Shown: positions 1 to 10,681 of the stretch, piece after piece
How positions within the stretch are numbered: position 1 is the stretch's first letter
Layout: every line of letters starts with the position of its first letter
Origin: Brachyhypopomus gauderio
Lineage: Eukaryota; Chordata; Actinopteri; Gymnotiformes; Hypopomidae
Length of the DNA stretch: 64,000 nt
Reading direction: 5' to 3'
Assembly: GCF_052324685.1 (NCBI RefSeq)
Contig: NC_135212.1
Coordinates: 620,001-684,000 of the forward strand
Position numbers and translations under genes: made by a program
Notes under the pieces: generated by a model
The model's database searches: none
What the model saw: the letters and a program-made list of their open reading frames with translations, nothing else
Told to the model about the DNA's origin: nothing

Positions 1-475
1 GAGGCAAATTGTGAAAAAGACAGTTCTGATTTTGAGAAATTAACATGGGAGTTAATGGGGCAGTTTTCTGTGTCTAGTGCCAAACAAATGCTCATAACTC
101 TAAAAGTAATTAATAAAATGATTAGATATTTTGGCCTGCCAGAAAGGACAAATTTCTCTCTCATTTAAAATTTAAATGGAGCTTCTAGATGAAAGTGGAA
201 GGAATTTACAGCTGTTTATCCAGGAGATTTTTCATGAGAGCACACTAACTGGGGATATTTCTGAACATTCCGCCATTCATTCTCTATGGGAAAAAGTCAA
301 CTTTGAGGACTTGTCCTGAGGACACCGTATGTCCGACATGTCCCAAAAGCACAAGCACACTTCTTCCATATGAGATCTGTGAACCTGCCAATTTTCAAGG
401 TTCTAGCTCAAAAACTGCGACCTGTGAAAGTTACCGAAAACTCGAATAGAATAATAATAATAAGAAGAAGAAGAA
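1..475 (+). mobile_element. 3' end of a Helentron-like non-autonomous unit (unit 0)
   Basis: This is the conserved 3'-terminal module found at the ends of the neighbouring units. It ends in (AAT)n and GAAGAAGAA and runs straight into the next CTAG start. It lacks the 3' hairpin that several other units carry. At about eight single-base positions plus a 10-base indel it differs from the equivalent part of the autonomous element at 22794-23363, and it looks more like the ends of units 3 and 8 (for example it reads ATAAAATG where the autonomous copies read ATCAAATG). It is therefore probably the tail of a non-autonomous unit that begins outside the window. No gene is visible. Confidence 0.7.
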
Positions 476-485
476 CTAGATAGGC

Positions 486-524
486 AAAGTTTGTGAACAA
501 ACTTTATGTTGGCTTGCAAAGCAG
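486..524 (+). repeat. 5' terminal palindrome and terminal inverted motif, copy 1
   Basis: AAAGTTTGTGAACAAACTTT (486-505) is a perfect 20-base palindrome. It overlaps by one base the motif TATGTTGGCTTGCAAAGCAG (505-524), which recurs inverted at the 3' end. The same arrangement follows every CTAG start in the window (23374, 45984, 48242, 51735, 54291 with one change, 55966 interrupted by one G, 57983, 60070 and 63772, all approximate). Confidence 0.85.
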
Positions 525-589
525 ATATAACGCTGTTTTGAATGTTGATGACCTAATGTTAAAGGTTGTTTTAATGTTATCATTGTTAA

Positions 590-1448
590 ATTATGTTGCG
601 GTTAAGGGGTAGTTTAGGTGTTTGGGGTAATTACTGCTGAGGGATAATTGGCTGTGGGGTAGTTGATATTGAGGGTTTTTTGACCTGTTGGAGTTATTGT
701 TGTTTATGGGTATTAAGATTACTGTGTAGTTTCTGTTAAACGCTTGTTTAGATGTGGAATGTTTTGTAGAGGTGGTATTTACCTGTGGTGGGGCAATTAC
801 TGTTGAGGGGCTATTGCCATTGGGGTACTTAATGCAGATGTATTTGATATTGTTGAAGGATATTAGTTTAATTGGGTTGTTGATGTTAAGAGGCAATTTC
901 GCTGTTTGGGGCAATTACTGCTGAGGGGTAATTGGCTGTGGGGTAGTTGACACTGAGGGGTTATTGACCTGTTGGGGTAATTGTTGTTGATGGCTATTAA
1001 GATTACTGTGTAATTAATGTTAAAAGCTTGTTTATATGTGAATTTTTTTGTTGAGGAGTAATTACATGTGGTGGAGCAATTACTGTTGAGGGGCTATTGC
1101 CATTGGGGTAGTTAATGCTGATGTATTTGATATTGTATAAGTCAAATAGTTTAATGGGGTTGTTGATGTTAAGAGGTAATTTAGCTGTTTGGGGCAATTA
1201 CTGCTGAGGGGTAATTGGCTGTGGGGTAGTTGACACTGAGGGGTTATTGACCTGTTGGAGTTATTGTTTTTGATGGGTATTAAGATTACTGTGTAGTTTC
1301 TGTGAAAAGCTTGTTTAGAAGTGGAAGTTTTGTTGAGGGGGTATTTACCTGTGGTGGGGCAATTCCTGTTGAGGGGCTATTACCATTGGGGTAGTTAATG
1401 CAGATGTATTTGATATTGTTAAAGGATATTAGTTTAATGGGGTTGTTG
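590..1448. repeat. 284-bp tandem repeat, 5' block of copy 1
   Basis: About three copies of a roughly 284-bp unit marked by evenly spaced GGGG tracts (GAGGGGTAATTGGCTGTGGGG and similar). The complementary strand has open frames of 60-110 codons, but these follow the repeat and shift with its period (284 is not a multiple of 3), so I do not call them genes. The same family occurs at the 3' side of the element (21030-22160) and in units 3, 8, 9 and 10. It ends at an insertion at about 1451. Confidence 0.85.
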
Positions 1449-1450
1449 AG

Positions 1451-1826
1451 GCCATCAGAGGGCGCGGGGATTTACTTGCTCAAACACTACGTACACGCTC
1501 CCTTGCACCAGGTCACTTACCCGGTGCAACTCATCTAATTACTGACACTTGTACACCATCAGTTTGCACCCCTTTTTAAGTCCACAGGTCGTGCAGTCCA
1601 GTGCTGTACATTCAGGAGACTGAAGCGTGTCCTATATCCTGCACTACGCCGTGCCTACAAAGGAGAGCCCTTCTATGCTCTTATTCATTAGGTCTTTGAG
1701 AGCTGTGTATGTTCTGTTTTGCTTTGTGCTCGTTTAAGTTGTTATTTCTTGGTCATGGATAATAAAGCTCCTGACATGCAACCAGTGCCTCCGGCCGCCT
1801 CTATACCCCCGTCACAGTTATCAGTG
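1451..1826 (+). other. Inserted 375-bp segment between two repeat families, with a 45-codon ORF at its end
   Basis: The 284-bp repeat stops at about 1450 and a 162-bp minisatellite begins at about 1829. The sequence between them is non-repetitive and richer in GC. It ends in an ATG at 1755 in good context (GGTCATGG), which opens 45 codons to TAA at 1890-1892. The first half is proline-rich and unique; the second half is read through the minisatellite, so it cannot be a native protein end. The layout (leader-like DNA, then ATG) resembles the start of a retroelement or captured gene cut off by the repeat. In unit 9 (about 60245-60260) the minisatellite is joined to other DNA through the same TGTTAAATGATATTCAGTG. 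The segment is identical in copy 2 (24339-24714). Confidence 0.35.
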
Positions 1827-1828
1827 TT

Positions 1829-2290
1829 AAATGATATTCAGTGTAGTGCTAGGGATCATCTATTGGGTCATTTCACCAAGTCTGATCATTAAGTCTTGGA
1901 AAATTAAGAGATTGATGAAATCAATGGGTCTATATAGGAGGATGGAGGGATGAATGAAATTATAGAACGGGAGGATAGATAAATGGCATCAATATGACAT
2001 TCAGTGTAGTGTTAGGGTTCAGCTCCTGAGTCATGATATCAAGTTTGATCACTATGTCTTGAAAATTAAGGGATTGATGAAATCAATGCATTCCTATGGG
2101 AGGATGGAAGGATGAAGGAAACAATGTAAGGGGAGCATAGACAAATGGCTTCAATATGATATTCAGTGTAGTGTTAGGGATCAGCTCCTAGTAATTTTAC
2201 CAAGTTTGATCACTATATCTTGAAAATTAAGGGTGTTATGAAATCAGTGGTTCCATATGGGAGGATCGAGGGATGAATCACTCAAAAACA
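1829..2290 (+). repeat. 162-bp minisatellite, about three diverged units (copy 1)
   Basis: Units start around ATATTCAGTGTAGTGYTAGG and run through GATCACTATATCTTGAAAATTAAG to GGGAGGATGGAGGGATGAA. They belong to the family that forms long arrays at 48560-50540 and 52060-53210. The copy 2 equivalent is 24717-25178. Confidence 0.8.
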
Positions 2291-3015
2291 TTAATAAGTG
2301 AAAACACAAGCGATACAACTTTTTTTTTCTTAAATGCATTTTTATTGTAGACAATCCTGTTATATGATGGAACAAGTACTTTTGTTTAGGTCAGAGGGTT
2401 GGAGGTTTGGATCCTACCCTGTGTAAATAAGCATTATAGCAATATAATAAATGTACTAGTAAAATGGTTAAATGCAAATGTTTAAATGTTAATGCACTGA
2501 GCTAAACAGATAGATGGCCAGGAGAAGGAGTGGTCCCTGAATGTGGATGCTGTGCTCCGTGTGTTACAGAAACTTTCAAGAGGTCAACATAAAACAGTCA
2601 TTGGAGCTGGCTCTGGCAATGAAGCAAGGAAGCAAGAGAACAGTTCCTGATCTTCTCCACTGCCCACAACACCTCTGAAGATTTCTGGATAGAGGGCTTC
2701 TAGACAAAGATGTGGTTAATCTGCATAAGGGAACATTAAGATCCTCATAAATCTCTCAACAGAAGCTTTGATGTCATCCAGAAATTCTGCCTTCTCTGTT
2801 TCCCCTCACCTCCTGTCCCTTCTGTAGTCCATCATCACCCAGCTTATTCTATTGTATAGATAGTTAAATACGTGAGAGGTGCGCTTGTGACGTTAAGCAC
2901 AAACATTAATTTTAACAGCACAAACGAATGAGACCAGTTTGGAGTGATTTTGGGTTGGGGGGGGGCAGCTTCTTGCAGGTGGAAAACCTCACTTTGACGC
3001 GTTGTCCTGAGGATT
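2291..3015. other. Unassigned non-coding stretch
   Basis: No convincing ORF, RNA gene or known element. 2520-2830 has a more balanced base composition and could be a decayed fragment of captured DNA, but I could not identify it. It has the same content in copy 2 (25179-25903). Confidence 0.4.
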
Positions 3016-3793
3016 CTAATATATCAATATAATATAAATATAACAGCGAATATATGAATATAATATATATTATTAATAATAATAATATCATAATTTTAAT
3101 CATAATAATTTTGAAAAATAGCGCAGGCGCAAATCACTATCGAAGACGTTGAGGTTTTTTTTTTACTGAGAACGTCAATCGCTTTCGATCTCCCTGAGAG
3201 AAACAGCTGCGTTTTACCGTAAGTATCATTCAGCGTTCATAAAACGTTAAACACGTTGATAAATTGTAATTTGACATAACATAATTAGACATGAATGTTT
3301 AAACGGCGTATTCGTTGTCTTACATTAGTTAGACAACATTAGTTATTCGCTTAACTAAGGCAAGACAGACGGCTGATTTTGTGAGGTAGCCAGTTAGGCG
3401 TTGGCTAACGTTTTGGACCGTTAGCTAGCTAGATACCAGGTTTGTTATTAGCATACCGAACACGCATAGTGAACCTGGCTACTCTAGATCGATAACTACC
3501 AGTGTGCGTGTACATCGTCAGGCTTTGATTTTTAGATATAACTGATAACATGCCCCTTGCACTGGAAGGCTTGCAAGCTAGATAGCTAACAAAAAGTATC
3601 GTTCGAGATATAGCCAGCTTTGCTAGTCAACTAAGTAGGGACGGCCGAGTGTTGTAATGGTTCACAGAACAGCCTTTCGTGAACAACCAGTAAATGCTGG
3701 AGCTAGCTACTTTTGGCCATTGTAATTAGGATGTATTGTCGTGTATTTGTATCGCTGTATTGAATAGTTAGGTAATATGTGTGTTATTACACA
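3016..3793 (+). promoter_or_regulatory. Promoter and leader-exon block 1 (drives the RPA-like gene), copy 1
   Basis: This block of about 775 bp occurs twice in the element (again at 6449-7213), each time upstream of a gene. It has an AT-rich upstream part, then GCGCAGGCGC at 3121-3130, matching the NRF1 consensus GCGCANGCGC. A leader ends in GAGAAACAGCTGCGTTTTACC with a consensus splice donor GTAAGT at 3219. About 560 bp of following intron is also duplicated, nearly unchanged. No TATA box was placed. The transcription start would lie between about 3131 and 3200 (inferred). Copy 2 equivalent: 25904-26681. Confidence 0.6.
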
Positions 3794-4361
3794 AGCTATA
3801 TTGCTTGACTGATTGCAACGTGAATTATCAGCGCTCTTGAAGACTCTCAGTACAGATCCCTTCAGGGGTAAAAATTGTGGTGTGGGGGGTGGGGTTGGTT
3901 AGGGCTACTATTTAGTTGGGCTACCGCCGGAGTTACAAGTGTACACTAAGAAGCAGGAGAACATAACGACATAAGGAAGGACAGTGTGAAACGGAGAGAG
4001 AGAGAAAGCAAGCGAGCAATAAACACAGACACACAATGTGAAATGAAAAGAGAAAGCAAGAAATGATTAAAAGTTATTTTCTTTTTGCTAATTATGTTAC
4101 TATTAAATGTTCTTGACTGGGATGTAAAACTGATATAAAATAAGTAATAAAACACTGTTACAATATTGTGATTATTATTATTATATATTAATTACTAATA
4201 TAAATAGCAATACTGACAATAAATCCCTCAAACCAAATACTAAGTCATAGATTCATAGTTTTGCCGTTTGGTTTAAAATCTGTGACAGACATATGCTTTG
4301 GGCTAGTTTAAGTTTCTGAAGTGCGGGTTTTACACTGACTTTGTGCTGGATATTTGTGTAG

Positions 4362-4451
4362 GACCTGGCAACCCTTCTTCAGAGTGTCTCAGTTGTGAGA
4401 AGAATAAGGTCTGTGGAAAAGTAAGGTCTGTGGAAGTGGAAAAGGTTCCAA
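4362..4451 (+). other. Possible second leader exon of the RPA-like gene
   Basis: A 90-base segment bounded by an acceptor (TTTGTGTAG at 4361) and a strong donor (GTAAGTAG at 4452). It has no ATG and would be untranslated. It lies between the duplicated leader and the coding exons. The call rests only on splice-site quality. Confidence 0.3.
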
Positions 4452-4867
4452 GTAAGTAGTCCTTTTTTGTTCATGATAAAGTAATAATACTAAGGAATAA
4501 TCTTTTGTATTCATGATAAAGTCATAATAAGGATAAGGAAGTCATTTTTCTTTATGATGAAGTAATAACAATGTCTTATCAAGAAATATATAATAATAAA
4601 GAGTAGTTTTTACAAGAAGGGTCTGTGAAAGACTGGTCTGTATATGTTCTGAAATTTAATACTCTAATATATCGAATGTTTTATTATTATTATACCATTT
4701 CGACTAGCCTAACGTTCAGTGTGAACTCACAAATGAGAGTCCCTTTTAGCCAAACTTAAAATATCTTGTTTAATATTGTGATTACAGTAATGCAACCTTT
4801 GTGGTTTGTGGTAGAGTGATCAGTTTTTTCAGGCTGAATGTGTTTTTTTTTTTCTTCATCTCTTAGA

Positions 4868-6268
4868 ATGTTCTCCAAAGCTTCAGGTCCATATGCCAGA
4901 CCACCACCAATGAAGGTGAAGTGTGTGGGGAAACATACTGCAGAGAGGGCTGAGACCTATGAAATGGTGGATGGCGTGGTGGCAGTGAAGACCTCGAAGA
5001 GGGTTGCAACTTGCGCCCTGTGCGATGGGCAAAATTTCGTTGTGGCTCATTTAAAAAATGATGATTGTGATCAAATTGATGACAATCAATCATATTTCAT
5101 CAAAGGCTACAACATATCACAGAAATATGGAAATGCCAAAGTGTTTTTTACAACATCAACAGTTGTATACAAAACATCGGATGTTGCAGTCTCACGTGAT
5201 TTGGAGGTACAGTGCCGCCATGCTGTCTGCCCTCCCTCCCCAGTGTACCAAACAGACGTGCCAAATTGGACTGCAGTATACTCGACTTTATGTGGAAGAG
5301 TAACCAGTGTGAGTATTAACTGTTTAAATATTAGTCTAGTTAAATCTATTCTATGACCCACAGTATAATAAGTGATGCATTGAACCTTAATCTTAACCAA
5401 TCATGTCTTTTATTTTACTTATATCATTTGTGACTCGGTTTCATTGTAGCTGAGTACTACCAGGCTCCAAAACACGAAGGACGGGGATGTTCCAGTCCGG
5501 AACCTGGAGGTGATGGCAGGGAGTAATAAGTATGAGGTGGCTCTGTGGAGAGATGCAGCTCTGGAGGATGTCACTCTGTCTGCAAATGTGGACATTACTC
5601 ACCTCCACATCAAAAAACAGAAAGACGTAGTGACATTCAATTCTACTACGTACACAACTATAAAGGTAAATCAAAAGGTCTTTAGAAACACCTACCATGT
5701 AGAAGGACAGTTAAAAACTGTCACCATACGTGGGTTAGCCATTGTCTAACAGAATTTCTCTATGACCACAGGTCACACAGTAACTGGAAATTTAACTTAA
5801 TATCTTAATATATTGATGACACTGATACATATAAAACACTTCTGATCCTGATGAACTTGAGTCACAGCCATGTTAATAATCTAAACACATATCTGACTGT
5901 ATAATATTAATTTATATGTAATATATTAATGTAATATAAATAATAATAAATATGCTTATCTACCCTATACCTTGTAAATGTAAACTTCAAAACATTTACT
6001 TTTGAGCTCACAATCATGCAACCATCATATTCCCTGTTATTCACAGAAATCGGAGATGGCAGTGTTTACAGAAGAGGTGGAGGTTGTGGGGATCTGCCCC
6101 ACTCCCACGGCTGTAAAGATCCTCACTGCCAATATGGAAGAATTTTCCATCCCTCCCCATGTTTGGAGTGGAGACACTGATAAAATAATATTAGAATTAC
6201 CATTCAAAATGTTGGTAAAACACACTGAAGGGGTAATAGAAAGTTTTGAGTGCCCATTTTTTCCTTAA
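4868..6268 (+). CDS. RPA-like OB-fold single-strand DNA-binding protein, three coding exons (copy 1)
   Basis: Exons are inferred at 4868-5308, 5450-5665 and 6047-6268, giving 147+72+73 codons, 292 aa. All introns are phase 0 with consensus sites: acceptor TCATCTCTTAG before the ATG, donor GTGAGT at 5309, acceptor TTCATTGTAG, donor GTAAAT at 5666, acceptor TTATTCACAG. In exon 2 the pattern DGDVPVRNLEV, YEVALWRDAA and VDITHLHI has the shape of an RPA70-type OB fold (beta strands, a conserved tryptophan in the LWRD turn, then a GA/NV strand pair). Plant and animal Helitrons are known to carry RPA-like genes, thought to coat single-stranded intermediates. Exon 1 contains a CALC pair and later cysteines but no clear zinc ribbon. 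An AATAAA lies at 6367-6372. The gene sits directly downstream of promoter block 1. The start is chosen because an acceptor ends two bases upstream. Function is inferred from fold pattern and context. Confidence 0.65.
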
Positions 6269-6366
6269 GCCTGAAGTGCAGAGTAGCAGTGTAATATAGT
6301 TTTGTAGTTTTGTTGTTGTTGTTGTTGTGGATTTCTAATTTATATAATTAAATTATATATTTTAAA

Positions 6367-6372
6367 AATAAA
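6367..6372 (+). terminator. Polyadenylation signal of the RPA-like gene (copy 1)
   Basis: AATAAA about 100 bases after the stop codon, with another AATAAATATT at about 6401. Copy 2 equivalent: 29251-29256. Confidence 0.5.
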
Positions 6373-6448
6373 TGTGCCTGATTCATGTTTGTGAGTTGTA
6401 AATAAATATTGAATAATAATCTTCGTCATCATAATAATATCAATATAT

Positions 6449-7213
6449 CTAATATATCAATATAATAGGGAATATGACTATAATATATGTTATCAATAAT
6501 AACAATATAATTCCAATAATATTATTGAAAAAAATAGCGCACGCGCAAATCGGTATTGTTGTTGACGTTGACCTTTTTTTAAACTGCGCGAGAACGTCAA
6601 TCGCTTTCGATCTCCCTGAGAGAAACAGCTGCGTTTTACCGTAAGTATCATTCAGCGTTCATAAAACGTTAAACACGTTGATAAATTGTAATTTGACATA
6701 ACATAATTAGACATGAATGTTTAAACGGCGTATTCGTTGTCTTACATTAGTTAGACAACATTAGTTATTCGCTTAACTAAGGCAAGACAGACGGCTGATT
6801 TTGTGAGGTAGCCAGTTAGGCGTTGGCTAACGTTTTGGACCGTTAGCTAGCTAGATACCAGGTTTGTTATTAGCATACCGAACACGCATAGTGAACCTGG
6901 CTACTCTAGATCGATAACTACCAGTGTGCGTGTACATCGTCAGGCTTTGATTTTTAGATATAACTGATAACATGCCCCTTGCACTGGAAGGCTTGCAAGC
7001 TAGATAGCTAACAAAAAGTATCGTTCGAGATATAGCCAGCTTTGCTAGTCAACTAAGTAGGGACGGCCGAGTGTTGTAATGGTTCACAGAACAGCCTTTC
7101 GTGAACAACCAGTAAATGCTGGAGCTAGCTACTTTTGGCCATTGTAATTAGGATGTATTGTCGTGTATTTGTATCGCTGTATTTAGTAGTTAGGTAATAT
7201 GTGTGTTATTACA
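6449..7213 (+). promoter_or_regulatory. Promoter and leader-exon block 2, copy 1
   Basis: Direct repeat of 3016-3793. The leader and intron parts (from the shared GAACGTCAATCGC to about 7160) are almost identical, whereas the upstream AT-rich part has diverged. The NRF1-like palindrome is GCGCACGCGC at 6537-6546, one base different from block 1 but still fitting the consensus. The splice donor GTAAGT lies at 6641. It stands upstream of the SWIM/YqaJ-like fragment and perhaps serves the Rep-helicase gene further down. Copy 2 equivalent: 29333-30097. Confidence 0.6.
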
Positions 7214-7365
7214 CACCAGACCAAGCACACAAAGTTAGCTGGTTAAGTAGCTAGCTAGCTAATATAGAATGGGGATCTACGTCACGCCGCATTGCTTGCT
7301 GGGTTGTGGCCGGCATATTTTAGTACACGGGTCCAAGAATAAATAATAAACCGTGTAAATAATAA

Positions 7366-7830
7366 ATGCGATATCGCTTACCGCGACAAGTTAAATACAG
7401 AATTAATATTTGTGTTATTATAGAGAATGGGAATGTGCCGTCAGCAGACACGAAAGACGCAATGCATTGTAGTAATGTTTTTGTAGGTTTTGCACTTTTA
7501 GCGCCTCAGGGAACCTCCGGTCAAACCATGGGTGATCATCAGTTCTGGTGGTCAGGTGGACTGCGCACACTGCACATGGCTGGCATCGCAGAGTCTTGTA
7601 CACACATTGGGGCTCTCCTATTTAAAATTAAAGTAGCAGTGTGGATACGGGTTACCAAAACGGTCACTGATGTTCTAGGCTATTGGATGATGCCTGCTAA
7701 TGTTGACAAGGTTCAAGCAGAGATGGCTCACAAGATTGACTTCTCCACTGGTGCAGCTAAGAGGAAGGCACTTGACAAGTGCATCAGAGGAAAGAAAATT
7801 AAGCCGAGTATATGTATTATAGCCTGTTAA
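7366..7830 (+). pseudogene. SWIM zinc-finger / YqaJ-nuclease-associated fragment (copy 1)
   Basis: An open frame of 154 codons. From about residue 68 it reads MAGIAESCTHIGALLF, then KTVTDVLGYWMMP and a lysine-rich end. That pattern resembles the SWIM-type zinc-finger region that precedes YqaJ-like recombinase/alkaline-nuclease domains in fish and invertebrate mobile-element proteins. In that family a Cys-x-Cys pair sits just before the MAG motif. Here the expected cysteines appear only in another frame (GACTGCGCACACTGC, 7558-7572), suggesting a small deletion just after them, and no nuclease domain follows. I read it as a decayed, captured gene fragment. The first 60 residues may be intron read-through, because candidate acceptors occur at about 7416 and 7556. 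Family assignment is from pattern memory and is moderate at best. Confidence 0.42.
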
Positions 7831-8490
7831 AATTTGGCGAAATATTTGACCTTGCTTGTTGTGTTGCACTGTAATTTGCAGGTTTCAAAGCTGTAAATAC
7901 CGACAGTTTGTGTAAGTACATTTTGATATTAATTTATACATATAATTGACAAGGTGTAGCAACCTTAATAGGATTTGCACCCTTCATTCATCTGGAAGTT
8001 CAATAATAAGGTATTGGTGTCTATGAAAGCACTAGGCAGCTCACTTGATTTTTTAACAATTGTTCCAAATTCACTAAATCAGTCATGTGTTATCTCAAAA
8101 TATTTACAGTATGACAGTTGAAAGGTTTGTTTGAAAGATGCAAATGTTGTTCACATATTTAAATGTTTCTCTTCTCTATTTGCATATCCATGTGTACGTC
8201 AAGCTATTTGAAGTGAGTAGAAAGCTATTAAAACTGCAATTTCTGTATACCTGGTGTGTTTGCGGGGTTACAAAAATTGTGCATTCTGTAGCAATGTACA
8301 AATTTCTGAATGTTTTTATGTACAAATATGAGTGTAATGGCTGTGATGGGCATGATCTGATATGGTAGAGACCAGTGGATGGTGTGTTGTTACAGTAAAA
8401 AAGAATGGGCCAGTGAGCTAAGAACATTTTATTAACATAATTATGGAATTTTGTGTAATATCCAAGTTCCACTCTGGACAGGACTATTAA
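7831..8490. other. Non-coding stretch after the SWIM-like fragment
   Basis: AT-rich, with only short open frames of no recognisable character. Nothing further is seen here or in the copy 2 equivalent (30715-31374). Confidence 0.4.
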
Positions 8491-8492
8491 CA

Positions 8493-8823
8493 AATAAGCA
8501 TCTATTAGAAAAAGACCACAAAGCACTTCTGTAAGGTCCTCTGGAGAAGGGCACCTGGCAAATTGTGAAAATGTTCACTAATGTGCACTTGTATGTTTCT
8601 GTAGGTTCAGTTCAGCTCACCTCACCTAACCTCAGAGTACATAAAAGAATTTAATGAGACCTTTGTTTCCTCTTAAATACAACACACATACATATCATAA
8701 AACTGCCATTATTTTATACTATCTAAATGTATGTGTACATCAGGCATAATACTCAGTGTTTGGCTAATGGACCAAATGTGACCGGTCTGAATGTAGATTG
8801 TTTGTACAAGTTTCACTCATGCA

Positions 8824-8909
<86 letters not shown>

Positions 8910-9378
8910 TCTGTTATGATTTTAGCAGGGTGACCTCAGTCTGGTCCTGGTGTAGGTTCCTCTGGCTTCTGAAGGCTGCTTGTGAAAGTAAGGGTTTTTA
9001 AAGGTTCAACGTTAACTGCATTATTGACACAGACCTATGTATTAACAGATAAGCATCTATTAGAAAGAGACCACAAAGCACTTCTGTAAGGTCCTCTGGA
9101 GAAGTGCACCTGGCAAATTGTGAAAATGTTCACTAATGTGCACTTGTATGTTTCTGTAGGTTCAGTTCAGCTCACCTCACCTAACTTCAGAGTAAGTAAA
9201 AGAATTTAATGAGACCTTTGTTTCCTCTTAAATACTACATACATACATATCATAAAACTGCCATTATTTTATACTATCTAAATGTATGTGTACATCAGGC
9301 ATATTACTCAGTGTTTGGCTAATGGACCAAATGTGACCGGTCTGAATATAGATTGTTTGTACAAGTTTCACTCAGGGA

Positions 9379-9428
<50 letters not shown>

Positions 9429-9886
9429 TCTATTGTGATTTTAGCAGGGTGACCTAACTGGTCCTGGTGTAGGTTCCTCTGGCTTCTCAAGGCTGCTTGT
9501 GAAAGTAAGGGTTTTTAAAGGTTCCATGTTAACAGCATTATTGACAGACCTATGTATTAACAAATAAGCATCTATTAGAAAGAGACCACAAAGCACTTCT
9601 GTAAGGTCCTCTGGAGAAAGGCACCTGCCAAATTGTGAAAATGTTCACTAATGTGCACTTGTATGTTTCTGTAGGTTCAGTTCAGCTCACCTCACCTAAC
9701 TTCAGAGTAAGTAAAAGAATTTAATGAGACCTTTGTTTCCTCTTAAATACTACACACATACATATCATAAAACTCCCATTATTTTATACCATGTAAATGT
9801 ATGTGTACATAAGGCATAAGAGTTTGGCTAATGGACCAAATGTGACCAGTCTGAATGTAGATTGTCTGTACAAGTTTCACTCATGC

Positions 9887-9954
<68 letters not shown>

Positions 9955-10045
9955 TGTAATTTTAGCAGGGTGACCTAACTCTGGTCTTGGTGCAGGTCTC
10001 TGGCTTCTGAAGACTGCTTGTGAAAGTAAGGGTTTTTAAAGGTTC
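8493..10045 (+). repeat. Three tandem units of about 500-550 bp, each with its own microsatellite (copy 1)
   Basis: Units start at about 8493, 9039 and 9559 with AAGCATCTATTAGAAA and end near GTAAGGGTTTTTAAAGGTTC. Each contains a dinucleotide run at the same place: (TG)n at 8829-8908, (TG)n at 9380-9427 and (CT)n at 9891-9950. The third unit has thus switched from TG to CT. Confidence 0.85.
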
Positions 10046-10430
10046 AACGTTAACATTTGCAGAAATGTAAGAGCCATAACATCATGCATACTTAATTTCC
10101 CTGAGGGGAACCTCCCAAAGGATCAATGAAGACTTATCTATCTATTTATCACATAAAGAGGAAAAGCAAGCAAGCTGTGTTTAGACTGAAATCACCCAAT
10201 ACTATATATATCCAGTGAATCTGATTGTGAAGTAGTACAATTGAATTCACAATTTGCAATTCTACATGCATGCAGATTGATTCTTCTTTATTTTTACAGG
10301 TCCTGATCTGAAGACTTTTCTAGTCTTTGTTGGTCTTTTCTGTCTTTCTATTAAAATCACCTCTCCTCCCCATCCCAATATTTTCTCTTCTTTTCTTGTC
10401 TGCATCTATTGGCTTGCCCTTGCAAGTACA
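10046..10430. other. Non-coding stretch upstream of the iteron-like repeats
   Basis: AT-rich with no recognised feature. TTTATTTTTACAG at about 10290-10300 is a good splice acceptor and may begin a leader exon for the downstream gene. Copy 2 equivalent: 32731-33115. Confidence 0.3.
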
Positions 10431-10505
10431 ACGATACCCAAAACGATATCCAAAACGACAAACGAAACAAAACGAAAAACAACGCAAACAAAACGAATTT
10501 ACCTC

Positions 10506-10681
10506 GCCGGAAGGCACAAACGAAAACTTACCGCGCCGGAAGGCACAAACAAAAATTTACCGCGCCGGAAGGCACAAACGAAAACTTACCACGCCGGAAG
10601 GCAAAAACGAAACCAAAACGAGCCGGAAGGCACAAACGAAAACAAAACGAGCCGGAAGGCAACAAAACGAGCCAGAAGGCA
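10506..10681 (+). repeat. Seven iteron-like repeats of GCCGGAAGGCA (copy 1)
   Basis: GCCGGAAGGCA starts at 10506, 10535, 10564, 10593, 10622 and 10651, exactly 29 bases apart. A last variant, GCCAGAAGGC, is at 10671. The spacers are of the type CAAACGAAAACTTACC and similar A-rich sequence. The array is open in two frames, giving lysine/arginine-rich translations, but this is an effect of the repeat. Its place about 0.9 kb upstream of the Rep start codon recalls iterons bound by rolling-circle Rep proteins; that role is inference only. Copy 2 equivalent: 33191-33366. Confidence 0.7.

Noticed and set aside
2398-2425. tRNA or SINE B-box-like GGTTTGGATCC
   Set aside because: No A box at the right distance, no cloverleaf and no tRNA-related head could be found.
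8138-8526. Open frames of 76 and 116 codons on opposite strands
   Set aside because: AT-rich chance frames without domain, splice context or codon bias.
8727-9001. Open frames with long Cys-Val or Ser-Leu runs
   Set aside because: Translations of TG or CT microsatellites.
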